Of a stretch of 16,642 bases of DNA, positions 1 to 7,850 are shown in pieces. The position numbers and the translations under genes were made by a program. Origin of the DNA: a bacterium (GTDB lineage Bacteria > KSB1 > UBA2214); contig JAKQKF010000124.1 of NCBI GenBank assembly GCA_029560815.1, positions 1 to 16,642 on the forward strand, in the 5' to 3' direction. How positions within the stretch are numbered: the stretch's first letter is position 1; the number at the start of each line of letters is the position of its first letter. The notes below the pieces were generated by a model. The model searched no databases. It saw only the letters and a list, made by a program, of their open reading frames with translations, and was not told the DNA's origin.

Positions 1-411
1 TCCCAGGGCGACGGCCACACCGTAGAGGATCGCCTCCGGCCGTGGCGGGCAGCCCGAAACGTAGAAATTCACCGGGATGACCTTGTCCACCCCGCCGTAC
101 ATGTTATAGCTGTCATAGAATACATCCCCGCCGCAGGCGCATGAGCCGATCGCGAAAACCAGTTTGGGATCGGGAGTGGCCTCGTAGAGGCGCTGCAAAG
201 CGGGCGCGATCTGACGCGAGACCCCGCCGGTCACCAGCAGGACATCGGCATGGCGCGGCGAGCCCACCAGCTTGATGCCGAAGCGTTCGGCGTCGTAATA
301 GGGCGTGAGCACGTTAATGATCTCGATGTCGCAGCCGTTGCAGGCCGCGCAGTTGGTGTGGTAGACCCACAGCGCCTTGGGAAAGGCCTTTGCGCACAGC
401 TTCTTGAACAT
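1..411 (-). CDS. hyfI: group 4 [NiFe]-hydrogenase small subunit (HyfI/HycG/NuoB-like), partial
   Basis: This small subunit carries electrons through its [4Fe-4S] cluster to the Ni-Fe site of the large subunit at the membrane-facing base of the complex. The 137 codons in the window begin at ATG 411; the C-terminus lies beyond the left edge. The protein starts MFKKLCAKAF and carries C21-A-A-C24-N-G-C27-DIEI, then AERFGIKLVGSPRHADVLLVTG-type sequence (residues 41-62), a Cys in GSCACGG (C91) and a Cys in SGCPPRPE (C121). This is the cysteine pattern of the HycG/NuoB family. An AAAGG element lies 7 nt before the ATG. It follows the HyfF-like gene after 34 nt on the same strand and is the last operon gene visible. 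There is no Tat signal, as expected for group 4. Identification is firm. Confidence 0.95.
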   Translation of the reverse strand, partial: MFKKLCAKAFPKALWVYHTNCAACNGCDIEIINVLTPYYDAERFGIKLVGSPRHADVLLVTGGVSRQIAPALQRLYEATPDPKLVFAIGSCACGGDVFYDSYNMYGGVDKVIPVNFYVSGCPPRPEAILYGVAVALG

Positions 412-445
412 GCCTGAACCTTTCAAATGGTATACGTCTCTCCTG

Positions 446-1942
446 TTACCAGACGGTCAGCACCGCCCGGGTGGCACTCTCCAGCAGCGGGTAGAGGATA
501 TTCGGGAAGAGACCGGTCAAAAGACAGAGGCCGGCGAGGATCACCATGCTGATATATAGCGAAAAAGGCACCTCGCGCACCTCCGCGGCTGCGGGAGAGG
601 CATCGCCGGCGGCGGGGGCCCAGAAGACCTTGTAACCGGCGCGCACCAGGCACGCCAGGGTGAGCAATCCGGTGAGGATCGCTATCGCCACCGCCCACCA
701 GAGATGCGCCTCGCCGAGAGCCAGAAAGAGCGAAAACTTGCTCAAAAAGGCGTTAAGCGGCGGAAGGCCGCCCAAAGCGAGAGCGCCCAAGATAAAACAG
801 AAGGAGGTGACCGGCATCCTGCCGGCGAGCCCTCCCAGCCGGGAGATCCGCCGTTCCCCGCCGGTCGCATACATGACCGCACCGACGCTCAGGAAGAGCA
901 GAGCCTTGATCAGGGTGTGATTGACCATGTGAAAGAGGCCGCTGTAAACCCCGAGATGGGTGCCAAGTCCCAATCCGATGAAGAGGTAGCTGATCTGGCT
1001 GACGCTCGAAAAGGCGAGCATCCGCTTGAGATCGTCCTGAACCAGCGCCATGATGATGCCGGCCAGCATGCTCACAGAGGCGAGCAGGGCGATGAAGGGG
1101 GCGATCCCGCTTAAGACGGGGGCGAAGAGGGTAACGGTGCGGGCGAGGCCGTAAGCCCCCAGTTTGATGATCAGGCCGGAGAGCAGGGCGCTGACCGGTG
1201 TTGGGGCTTCGGAGTGGGCATCGGGCAGCCAGGCGTGAAAGGGGACCACACCCGCCTTGGTGGCGAATCCCACCGTCATCAATCCGACCCCCACCAGGGC
1301 GACATTCTTCGGCACGAGCCGCGCCACCTGCCCCATGTGGGTGAGCAAAAGCGCATTCGCTCCCAGCAGGGGCTGCGCGGCCGAGAAGAGCAGCACCATG
1401 CCGAGCAGACTGAAGGTCATGCCGACGATGACGAGCAGCACATATTTATAGCCCGCCTCCAGAGAGGCTTTTTTACGGTAAAAAGCGACCAGCAAAGCCG
1501 AAGCGAGGGTCGAGGCCTCCATGGCCACGTAAAGAAGGATGAGGTGGTTGGTCGTGACCGTCCAGTTCATCGCGGCGGTGAAAATCAGCACGAGCATGTA
1601 GAAGAGGAGCAGGCTTTTACGATCGGCAAGACCATGCTCCTCCTCCCTTTTCATGTAGCGCGCCGCCTGGATGAGGACGAGGAGCACCACGCCGTTGATC
1701 AGCAGCCCCATCAGGGCGCTGAGGCCGTCCACCCGCAGTCCGCTGCCGAAGAGCAGGAGCTTGCCCCCGAGGGAGGCACTGCTCTGACAGATCGAGAGCG
1801 CCAGCTGGACGATCATGACCAGGATGGCTGTTCCTTCCCGGCCCCAGCGGAGCCCGCCTCTGCCGGCCAAAAAGACCAGCAGTGCGCCCAAAAGCGGCCA
1901 GAGAATCAGGAAGAGGGGGAGAATGGAATCGATCTGTACCAT
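446..1942 (-). CDS. hyfF: antiporter-like membrane subunit, HyfF/NuoN/MrpD-like
   Basis: This 498-residue polytopic protein is one of three proton/sodium-translocating antiporter-like subunits in this operon. Family landmarks are visible: a Glu in a membrane helix (E142 in YVAMEAST), a Lys in GFATKAGVVPFHAWLPDAH (K229), a second Lys in LLSGLIIKLGAYG (K260), VQDDLKRMLAFSS (301-313), and a late Lys in NAFLSKFS (K402). In complex I and hydrogenase-4 these charged residues form the ion-transfer chain. The ATG at 1942 is chosen because GAGGTG sits 5 nt upstream; the open frame extends further upstream only over the preceding HyfE-like gene, whose stop is 10 nt away. Length is close to E. coli HyfF. 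NuoN-like versus HyfF-like naming is family level; the role as an ion-pumping subunit is inferred. Confidence 0.93.
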   Translation of the reverse strand: MVQIDSILPLFLILWPLLGALLVFLAGRGGLRWGREGTAILVMIVQLALSICQSSASLGGKLLLFGSGLRVDGLSALMGLLINGVVLLVLIQAARYMKREEEHGLADRKSLLLFYMLVLIFTAAMNWTVTTNHLILLYVAMEASTLASALLVAFYRKKASLEAGYKYVLLVIVGMTFSLLGMVLLFSAAQPLLGANALLLTHMGQVARLVPKNVALVGVGLMTVGFATKAGVVPFHAWLPDAHSEAPTPVSALLSGLIIKLGAYGLARTVTLFAPVLSGIAPFIALLASVSMLAGIIMALVQDDLKRMLAFSSVSQISYLFIGLGLGTHLGVYSGLFHMVNHTLIKALLFLSVGAVMYATGGERRISRLGGLAGRMPVTSFCFILGALALGGLPPLNAFLSKFSLFLALGEAHLWWAVAIAILTGLLTLACLVRAGYKVFWAPAAGDASPAAAEVREVPFSLYISMVILAGLCLLTGLFPNILYPLLESATRAVLTVW

Positions 1943-1952
1943 GGTCACCTCG

Positions 1953-2615
1953 TTATCTCTTGAGCTCCGAGAGCCGCGCCGAATCGGTGGTGCCGAATAC
2001 CCTGTAAACATCGGCGCCCAGATAAAGCAGGATAAAAACGGCCAGGGCAGCATTGACGAGTATCCCAATCATGGTGCTCTCCTTGAGCTGCGGGGCGAGG
2101 GCGAGCAGGATCAGGTGGACGCCGTTCTCCATCAGGGCGAGGCCGATGGTGATTTTGATGAGATCCCGCCGTGAAAGCAGGGTCCAGATCCCGAGACTGA
2201 AGAGGGTCGCAGCCCCGGCGAGCAGGCTGCGCCCGGGTTCCTCCGCGATGGCGGGGGCCACATCGGCGGCGACGCCGCGGAAGAGCTGAAAGAGCACCAC
2301 GATCATTACCGTCATCATGACCATGGAAAAGACAAAGCCCGGGATCGGCTTGTTCTCGATGGGGGGAACTCCCCGGATGAAACGAAGCAGGAGCCAGGGG
2401 ATGAGCACCACATTGAAGAGCAGGCAAGTGGCCGCCCAGAGGTAAAGCCCTTCATTATCGTACAAGCGGGCGCAGGCGATGATGATCAGGCAGAGCAGGA
2501 CGGAATTGACAAGATAGGCCCAGGCGGCAGCGCGCAGATTGCGGATCTCCACCGCGGCCATGGCGGTGATGAGGATCGCTGTCGTCAGCGTGAGAAGGGT
2601 CTGGCCGGTGATCAT
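1953..2615 (-). CDS. hyfE: hydrogenase-4 component E-like membrane protein (HyfE)
   Basis: This 220-residue hydrophobic protein is almost the same length as E. coli HyfE. It starts MITGQTLLTLTTAILITAM and has several membrane segments. A C-terminal NuoK-like part, around residues 155-200, reads RDLIKITIGLALMENGVHLILLA and includes a Glu within a membrane helix (LMENG). HyfE joins NuoK-like sequence to additional helices and is found in hydrogenase-4 but not in the smaller hydrogenase-3. ATG 2615 overlaps the stop of the ferredoxin gene by 4 nt (ATGA), which indicates translational coupling and fixes the start; the longer open frame upstream is only read-through of the neighbour in another frame. 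It probably forms part of the ion pathway between HyfC and the antiporter-like subunits. Confidence 0.92.
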   Translation of the reverse strand: MITGQTLLTLTTAILITAMAAVEIRNLRAAAWAYLVNSVLLCLIIIACARLYDNEGLYLWAATCLLFNVVLIPWLLLRFIRGVPPIENKPIPGFVFSMVMMTVMIVVLFQLFRGVAADVAPAIAEEPGRSLLAGAATLFSLGIWTLLSRRDLIKITIGLALMENGVHLILLALAPQLKESTMIGILVNAALAVFILLYLGADVYRVFGTTDSARLSELKR

Positions 2616-3103
2616 GAGGCCTCCCTCTCCCCCGGCGCACCGTGGGGCATGGAGGATCCGACATAGTTGCGGCCCTTGCGCATGCGCCGCGTGGGGATGT
2701 GGTCGATGGCGTTTTCGGTCTCGAAGCAGCGTCCGCAGCGCTTGCAGGTGAGCATGTAGAGCTGTTGCTCGATGTAGAGATCGGTCTTGTCGTCGGTCGC
2801 CGATTCGAAGAGCTGGGTCATGGTGATCGCCCCTTCGGGACAAACTTCGGCGCAGCGTCCGCAATAGGTGCAGCGGTCGAGGATGAACTCCATCCGCGTC
2901 TTTTCGCCCTCATCGTAGCAGCGTATCAGCCGCGACGGGCAGACGTTGGCGCAGCCTCCGCAGCCGATGCATTTAGAGGCATCGACATCGATCTTGCCGC
3001 GAAAGCCCTCGCTCACCTCGGCGCCCGGCCCGAAGGGATAGGGCAGGGTGACGCGCAGATTGCTGAAGCAGATCCGGGCCTCTTTTATTTTGGATTTGAG
3101 CAT
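2612..3103 (-). CDS. hyfH: polyferredoxin-like subunit, HyfH/HycF/NuoI-like
   Basis: This 163-residue 2[4Fe-4S] protein wires the input module to the small subunit cluster. The two cluster motifs are C45-IG-C48-GG-C51-ANV-C55-P and C78-TY-C81-GR-C84-AEV-C88-P. The stretch GFRGKIDVDASKCIGC (33-48) matches the opening of HycF. A third group, C120-KR-C123-GR-C126, follows; HycF-type proteins also carry extra cysteines here, possibly for a metal site. The gene starts at ATG 3103, 32 nt after the HyfC-like stop, with a weak GGCGGA-type ribosome site. Its stop overlaps the HyfE-like start by 4 nt. It lies at the position expected in hyf/hyc operons, between the HyfC-like and HyfE-like genes. Confidence 0.95.
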   Translation of the reverse strand: MLKSKIKEARICFSNLRVTLPYPFGPGAEVSEGFRGKIDVDASKCIGCGGCANVCPSRLIRCYDEGEKTRMEFILDRCTYCGRCAEVCPEGAITMTQLFESATDDKTDLYIEQQLYMLTCKRCGRCFETENAIDHIPTRRMRKGRNYVGSSMPHGAPGEREAS

Positions 3104-3135
3104 AGTAGATTTCCGCCAGTCTCGGTGTACACCTC

Positions 3136-4038
3136 TCAGGAGCCGACCAGGGCCAGAGCCAGGCCGGCGAGCTCGATGACGATCAGGGCCATGAAAAAGC
3201 GCACGGCCTGATCGATGCGCAGCCGCGGATTAACCACATGAACGACGCCGACGATGATCAGCAGGATCACCATCTTGAGCAAAGTGAAGAAAAAATTGAG
3301 CGCTGCCGTCTGCATCACCGGCCAGGGGACGAAAAGCGAAATAAAAACCGCGGCGAAGATGAACTGCTTGGCATAGATCATCCACTTGAAGAGGGCCAGT
3401 TTGGGGCCGCTCTGCTCTATAAAGGGACCCTCCATGATCTCCTGGTCGGCTTCGACGATATCGAAGGGAAGGCGCGCCATCTGCGCCACGATGGCGATGA
3501 AGAGGGTGAGGCCCGCGAGCAGAGTCGAGAAGGTGGGCGCGTTGGCGGCCTGCCAGGCCATGATGTCGCCGAATTGCGTTGAACCCGCCTTGACCGCCAT
3601 GCTGATCAGGGCGATGACGATGACCGGCTCGACGGTCAGCAGCATCATCACCTCGCGCGAGGCGCCGATGGCGGCGTAAGGGCTGTCGGAGGCGACACCG
3701 CTGATCACCACCATCACCGCGGCGAGGGTTATGAGATAGATAAAGACCAGGATGTCGCCCGCACTCTCCAGGGGCGGGAGCATGCCGATGGGGATGAGGA
3801 CGGCGGTGGTCAGGATGGCCGCCAGCCCGAGCAGAGCGCTGTGGCGGAAGAGGGCATGCGGCGTGGTGACCAGTTCCTCCTTCCCCAGCAGCTTGAGAAG
3901 GTCCAGGTAGGGCTGATGCAGGGGCGGCCCGATGCGCGAATGGACCAGAGCCACCAGTTTGCGCATCACGCCCTCAAAAAGGGGCGCCAGCAGCAGCACC
4001 AGGATGATCTGCACAAAGGCCATCAGGTAACTGTTCAT
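3136..4038 (-). CDS. hyfC: membrane anchor subunit, HyfC/HycD/NuoH-like
   Basis: This 300-residue membrane protein is the NuoH-type subunit that joins the hydrogenase catalytic pair to the membrane arm. Landmarks are SRIGPPLHQPYLDLLKLLGKE (34-54), SPYAAIGASREVMMLLTVEP (119-138) and FDIVEADQEIMEGPFIEQSG (192-211). Their acidic loop residues are conserved in HycD, EchB and NuoH, where they lie near the quinone-site equivalent. About eight hydrophobic segments are visible. ATG 4038 overlaps the stop of the large subunit gene by 4 nt (ATGA). Length agrees with HycD/HyfC (roughly 300-315 residues). Identification is firm; the coupling role comes from family knowledge. Confidence 0.95.
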   Translation of the reverse strand: MNSYLMAFVQIILVLLLAPLFEGVMRKLVALVHSRIGPPLHQPYLDLLKLLGKEELVTTPHALFRHSALLGLAAILTTAVLIPIGMLPPLESAGDILVFIYLITLAAVMVVISGVASDSPYAAIGASREVMMLLTVEPVIVIALISMAVKAGSTQFGDIMAWQAANAPTFSTLLAGLTLFIAIVAQMARLPFDIVEADQEIMEGPFIEQSGPKLALFKWMIYAKQFIFAAVFISLFVPWPVMQTAALNFFFTLLKMVILLIIVGVVHVVNPRLRIDQAVRFFMALIVIELAGLALALVGS

Positions 4039-5735
4039 AGCCGCTCCTTCAATCCGTGCCTTCGGCGATAGAGCTCCCGCAGCTCCTCCCTGCTCCAGAT
4101 GCGCACCTCGCCGCTGCGCACGTCGATGGTTTCGAGCCGTTCAGTGCAGGAAAAGCAGGGATCCATGCTGCCCAGGCCGATGGGGACGTCGGCGATATAT
4201 TCACCGGTCACCATCACCGGAATGCCCTGCAGGTTCTGAAACGTGGGCGCGCGGGCTTTCCAGCGGTAAGGACGCTGATCTTCGCCGGTGATGACGAAAT
4301 GGTGGGTCTCGCCGCGCGGAGCTTCGACTGAAGAGATGCCGGTTCGCCCGGCGGGAATCGGTTGACGCATGTCCGCCATGATCGGGCCATCTGGCATCAT
4401 GCTCAGGGCGTCGCGGATGAGGCGGACCGCTTCGAGAGTTTCACGCAGGCGCACCAGCACCCGCGACCAGATGTCGCACCCCTGCTCGACCATCACCTCG
4501 CACCCGAGTTCGGGATAGGCGGCGTAGGGATGGTCGATGCGGATATCGATGCCGATGCCGGAAGCGCGGGCAGTAGGGCCGAGCAGGGCCAGGGCGATGG
4601 TATCTTCGGGGGTGATGACGCCGACCTTCTCGCAGCGCGCCTGGAGGGTGGTATCGCCGGCGATGGCCTCGAGGACTGCCTTGCTCTCCTTCTCCACCCT
4701 GGCGATCACCTCGAGCAGTTCGCTGTGCTGCTCCTTCGGGACGTCGCGGCGGACACCGCCGACCAGATTCATGCCTAAAAGCTTGCGGTTACCGGTGATC
4801 TTTTCGCAAAGCCACATCACCGGTTCGCGGATGCGCCAGGCTTGCATCAGCACTGTATCAAAGCCGATGATATGGCCGGCGATGCCGAGCCAGAGCAAAT
4901 GGCTCTGGATGCGCTCAAGCTCAAGACAAATGACACGAATGAAACGCCCGCGGGCCGGGACCTCAATTTCTGCTGCTTTCTCTACTGCTTGACAGTACGC
5001 CGTACTGTGTACCGACCCTCATATACCGCAGATCCGTTCCGCGAGGAACGGCACCTGGTTATAGTTGAGCTGGCTGTCGGCGATCTTTTCGACACCGCGA
5101 TGATTGTAAAAGCCGCGGTAATCGCCGCCGACCACCCTCTCACCCTCTATGAAGAGACGGAACTGGGCCGGCTCCTCCAGCACCGGAAAAAAGGGGCCGA
5201 TCGGCACGACCGTCGCCCCTTCCGGGGGCTCCTTGAAGATGGGGGTCATCCCCACGGCCTTGTCCGGATAGGTCTGCAGCGGCATGTCCCGGCGCAGGGG
5301 ATGGAGATCCGCCGGCCAGTCATCAGCCAGCATGAGCCGGCGCGGATCGGGATGGTTGCGCAGGGGAATGCCGAGCATGTCCTGGATCTCCCGCTCCGCC
5401 CAGTTGGCCGCCGGAATATCCGCCGCTCCGGTGATCGCCTCGATCCACAGGTCTTTCTCCGGCAGGTTCAGCCGCACGGTGACGAAGAAATGGTGCGCCG
5501 GGAAGGAGTAGACATAATCGACCAGGTAGCCGCCGGATTCGCTGCGGTAATCGGTGCCGACCGCGACGACAAAACGGCCGGAGAGATCATGGAAGAGATA
5601 GCGGTTGACCGCAACGCTGTCGTTGCGGTCGATATGGATCAGGAACATATCGGGGACCGGGTTTTCGGTACGGCGGATGCGGGCTCCGAACTTGTTGTTG
5701 AGATGGTTAAGCATCTCTTGTGCAGTCATGGCCAA
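4035..5735 (-). CDS. hyfG: selenocysteine-containing group 4 [NiFe]-hydrogenase large subunit with 30-kDa domain (HycE/HyfG-like)
   Basis: This is the catalytic Ni-Fe subunit of the complex. If the in-frame UGA (5021-5019) is read as Sec, the gene gives 566 residues, the normal size of HycE/HyfG. Residues 1-180 form the NuoC-like domain, with the signature W112-AEREIQDMLGIPLRNHPDPRR. The L1 motif is R234-I-C236-G-I-U239-GSVH243 and the L2 motif is D525-P-C527-FS-C530-TER533. U239 replaces the second L1 cysteine; the other three Ni ligands are cysteines. The 33 residues after R533 resemble the HycE tail that HycI removes, and a HycI-type protease is encoded upstream. Sequence on both sides of the UGA is in one frame and well conserved, which argues against decay. 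AAGGAGG lies 5 nt before the TTG at 5735 and 11 nt before an in-frame ATG at 5729, so the true start may be either. Standard gene calling splits this gene in two (5735-5019 and 4898-4035). The TGA of its stop overlaps the next ATG. Confidence 0.93.
4992..5008 (-). promoter_or_regulatory. putative bacterial SECIS hairpin in the hydrogenase large subunit mRNA
   Basis: On the minus strand a perfect 7-bp stem ACAGTAC/GTACTGT closes a 3-nt GGC loop. Seventeen nucleotides separate the UGA from the first loop G. Bacterial SECIS elements are hairpins just downstream of UGA with a G near the start of the apical loop, at roughly this distance, and bind SelB. The match is by eye, without folding energies; the loop is smaller than in E. 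coli fdhF. Confidence 0.75.
5019..5021 (-). other. in-frame UGA, predicted selenocysteine codon 239 of the hydrogenase large subunit
   Basis: The codon reads TGA on the minus strand, between codons for ERICGI and GSVHST. In homologues this position is the second Cys of RxCGxCxxxH. A single base separates TGA from TGC/TGT. The downstream hairpin, the unbroken conserved frame and a second Sec-type gene in the window favour Sec over a stop or an error. Confidence 0.85.
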
Positions 5736-5750
5736 GCGTGCCTCCTTCTA

Positions 5751-7811
5751 CTACATGCCGCCGGATAGGGTGAAGAGGATAAATAGGGCCAGCGCAGCTC
5801 CGACCGCCAGCCACAACAAATAGAGATGGGGAGCGCCGCTGTGGGTGGCGCTGAAGAGGCGCATCAGTTTCATCGACGAATGCGCCAGGGGCCGGTAGAA
5901 CCAGCGGTCGATATCAATAACCCGGTTGAAGGCCGGTTCTTTCCTGAAGAGCTTTTTCGGCCAGGCGATGGTCGGATAGATGCCCGGCCGTTCATAGCGG
6001 CCGATGCGCAGCCGGAAAAGCTGTTTGAAGGGGAGATAGAATCCATGCGCGCGGTAGCGCGCATCCTGGTCGCTCAACTCCTCGCCGCAGTACCAGGTTT
6101 CGACGGTCCGCTGCCGGGCGCCGCCGGCGCGAAAGATGCCCCACGCCAGCAGGGCGCACAGGCCGAAGATGATCGTCAGCAGGAGAGCGTTCCAGGCGGC
6201 CGGGCTGCCCGCCGCGTTGAGCGAAAAGCCGCGAAAGATCCCTCCGCCAAAGGTCGATGCTGCTGTCGGCATCGAGCCCGCCGGGAAGAGATAGGCGATG
6301 CTGCGATGGATCCACCCTATTGGCCATTGCGGCACCAGACCGAAGAGAATGCAGAGGGTGGCGAGAAAATTCTGCGGCAGGCGCATGGCCAGCGGCACAT
6401 CCCCCGGTTTGGCCCTGCTGCCGTTATCGGTATACTTGCCGAAAAAGATCGCACCGAAAAATTTGATAAACGAGGCGAGCGTGACGGCGGAGATGAATAT
6501 GGCGACCAGAGCCAGGAGGATAAAAAAGGGCTCGCTGAAGCCACCGCGCAGCGCCGACTGATAGATCAGCCATTTGCTGGCGAAGCCGCTGAACGGGGGG
6601 ATGCCGGCAATCGAGAGCGACGCGATGATCGTGGCCGCGGCAGTAATGGGCATGATGCGGACCAGACCGCCGACCTTGTTGATGTCCCGGGTGCCGGTCT
6701 TGTAAAAAACCGACCCGGCGTTGAAAAAAAGGCATGATTTATAGCTGACGTGATTGATCAAATGGAAAATGCCCGCGCCAAGTCCGATCATGCCTATCAC
6801 CGGCTGCGTCCCGATGAAATGGAGTCCGATGCCGATGGCGAGAAACATATAGCCCATCTGGCCGATGACATGGAAAGAAAGCAGCCGCTTGGCATCATCC
6901 TGCACCAGGGCGGTCATGGTCCCGACCAGGATCGAAACCGCTCCGAACGAGGCGATGATGAGCCCCCAGATCTGGCTGTGGGTGGAGATGGGCAGCAGAC
7001 CGCAAAAAACGCGCACAAGGCCATAAATTCCCAATTTGGTCATCGAGCCGGCAAAGGCCGCACTGGCCGGGGCCGGTGCCGCAGGATAGGCATCGGGCAG
7101 CCAGTCGCCCATGGGCAGAATGCCCGCCTTGGTGGCGAATCCGAGGAAGAAACAGCCCAGAATGAAATGGAGCAGGCCGGGCTGGCTCTGCTGCATCTCC
7201 GCCATCGCTATCTTGAGAAAGGAGAACGAAAAAGAGCCGGAGAAGCGATAGAGCAGGATGCCACCGATGAAAAGAAAGATCGTGGCCACATGGGTGATGA
7301 GAAAATATTTATAGCCTGCGCGCAGCCGCGCCCGCTCCTCGTGCCTGAAGATGACCATGAGATAGGAGGTCAGCGTCATGATTTCCCAAAAGACGAAAAA
7401 GAAAAAGAGGTCGGCCACCACGACCACATTCAGTACAGCCGCGAAAAATACCAGCAGCACACTGTAAAAGTAGCGGAGGCTGCCGGAGCGGTAGTGCGCG
7501 ATCTGCATGAATTTTTGCGCATAGAGGGTAACCAGGAGGCTGACGATGGCGATGATGGCGAGAAAAAGGGCGCTGAGATAGTCGATCTGATAGATCAGGG
7601 CCGCCCCCAGGCCCGGGATCTGCAGGAGAGGCAAACCGGTCGAAACCGGCCCCCCACGGAACACCCCGAGGACAATGGTCAGGATCAGCAGGGTGCCAAG
7701 TGCGGCCGCTCCGAAGGCCACCCAACCGACCAGCTTGCGCTTTCCGCCCAGAAACAAGGCGAGGAGCGCACCAGCCAGATAGATTCCCTGCGCGGAGAAG
7801 AATGTGTTCAT
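5751..7811 (-). CDS. hyfB: large antiporter-like membrane subunit, HyfB/HycC/NuoL-like
   Basis: This 686-residue polytopic protein is close in length to E. coli HyfB (about 672). It is an ion-translocating subunit of the membrane arm. Charged residues within helices are E143 (FVFWEIMTLTS), K228 (GFATKAGILPMGDWLPDAY), K259 (AGSMTKLGIYG) and K413 (GFASKWLIYQ). VQDDAKRLLSFHVIGQ lies at 303-318. After the core, a C-terminal extension carries the HycC/HyfB-type YCGEE element followed by an amphipathic stretch and a last membrane helix (LYLLWLAVGAALALFILF), the part that acts as a lateral helix in this family. ATG 7811 has GAGG 9 nt upstream and is 39 nt after the HyfD-like stop. The TAG at 5751-5753 is followed by the ribosome site of the large subunit gene. 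Confidence 0.94.
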   Translation of the reverse strand: MNTFFSAQGIYLAGALLALFLGGKRKLVGWVAFGAAALGTLLILTIVLGVFRGGPVSTGLPLLQIPGLGAALIYQIDYLSALFLAIIAIVSLLVTLYAQKFMQIAHYRSGSLRYFYSVLLVFFAAVLNVVVVADLFFFFVFWEIMTLTSYLMVIFRHEERARLRAGYKYFLITHVATIFLFIGGILLYRFSGSFSFSFLKIAMAEMQQSQPGLLHFILGCFFLGFATKAGILPMGDWLPDAYPAAPAPASAAFAGSMTKLGIYGLVRVFCGLLPISTHSQIWGLIIASFGAVSILVGTMTALVQDDAKRLLSFHVIGQMGYMFLAIGIGLHFIGTQPVIGMIGLGAGIFHLINHVSYKSCLFFNAGSVFYKTGTRDINKVGGLVRIMPITAAATIIASLSIAGIPPFSGFASKWLIYQSALRGGFSEPFFILLALVAIFISAVTLASFIKFFGAIFFGKYTDNGSRAKPGDVPLAMRLPQNFLATLCILFGLVPQWPIGWIHRSIAYLFPAGSMPTAASTFGGGIFRGFSLNAAGSPAAWNALLLTIIFGLCALLAWGIFRAGGARQRTVETWYCGEELSDQDARYRAHGFYLPFKQLFRLRIGRYERPGIYPTIAWPKKLFRKEPAFNRVIDIDRWFYRPLAHSSMKLMRLFSATHSGAPHLYLLWLAVGAALALFILFTLSGGM

Positions 7812-7850
7812 CTTGCGAATCCTCGCGTTGGAATACGGGAATGCCTTCCG

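Noticed and set aside
4035..5735. Two separate genes or a pseudogene instead of one selenoprotein gene (stop at 5019-5021, restart near 4898).
   Set aside because: The sequence between the UGA and 4898 continues the conserved large-subunit protein in the same frame (GSVHSTAYCQAVEKAAEIEV and on). The UGA sits exactly on a Cys position, a SECIS-like hairpin follows, and the gene is otherwise intact.
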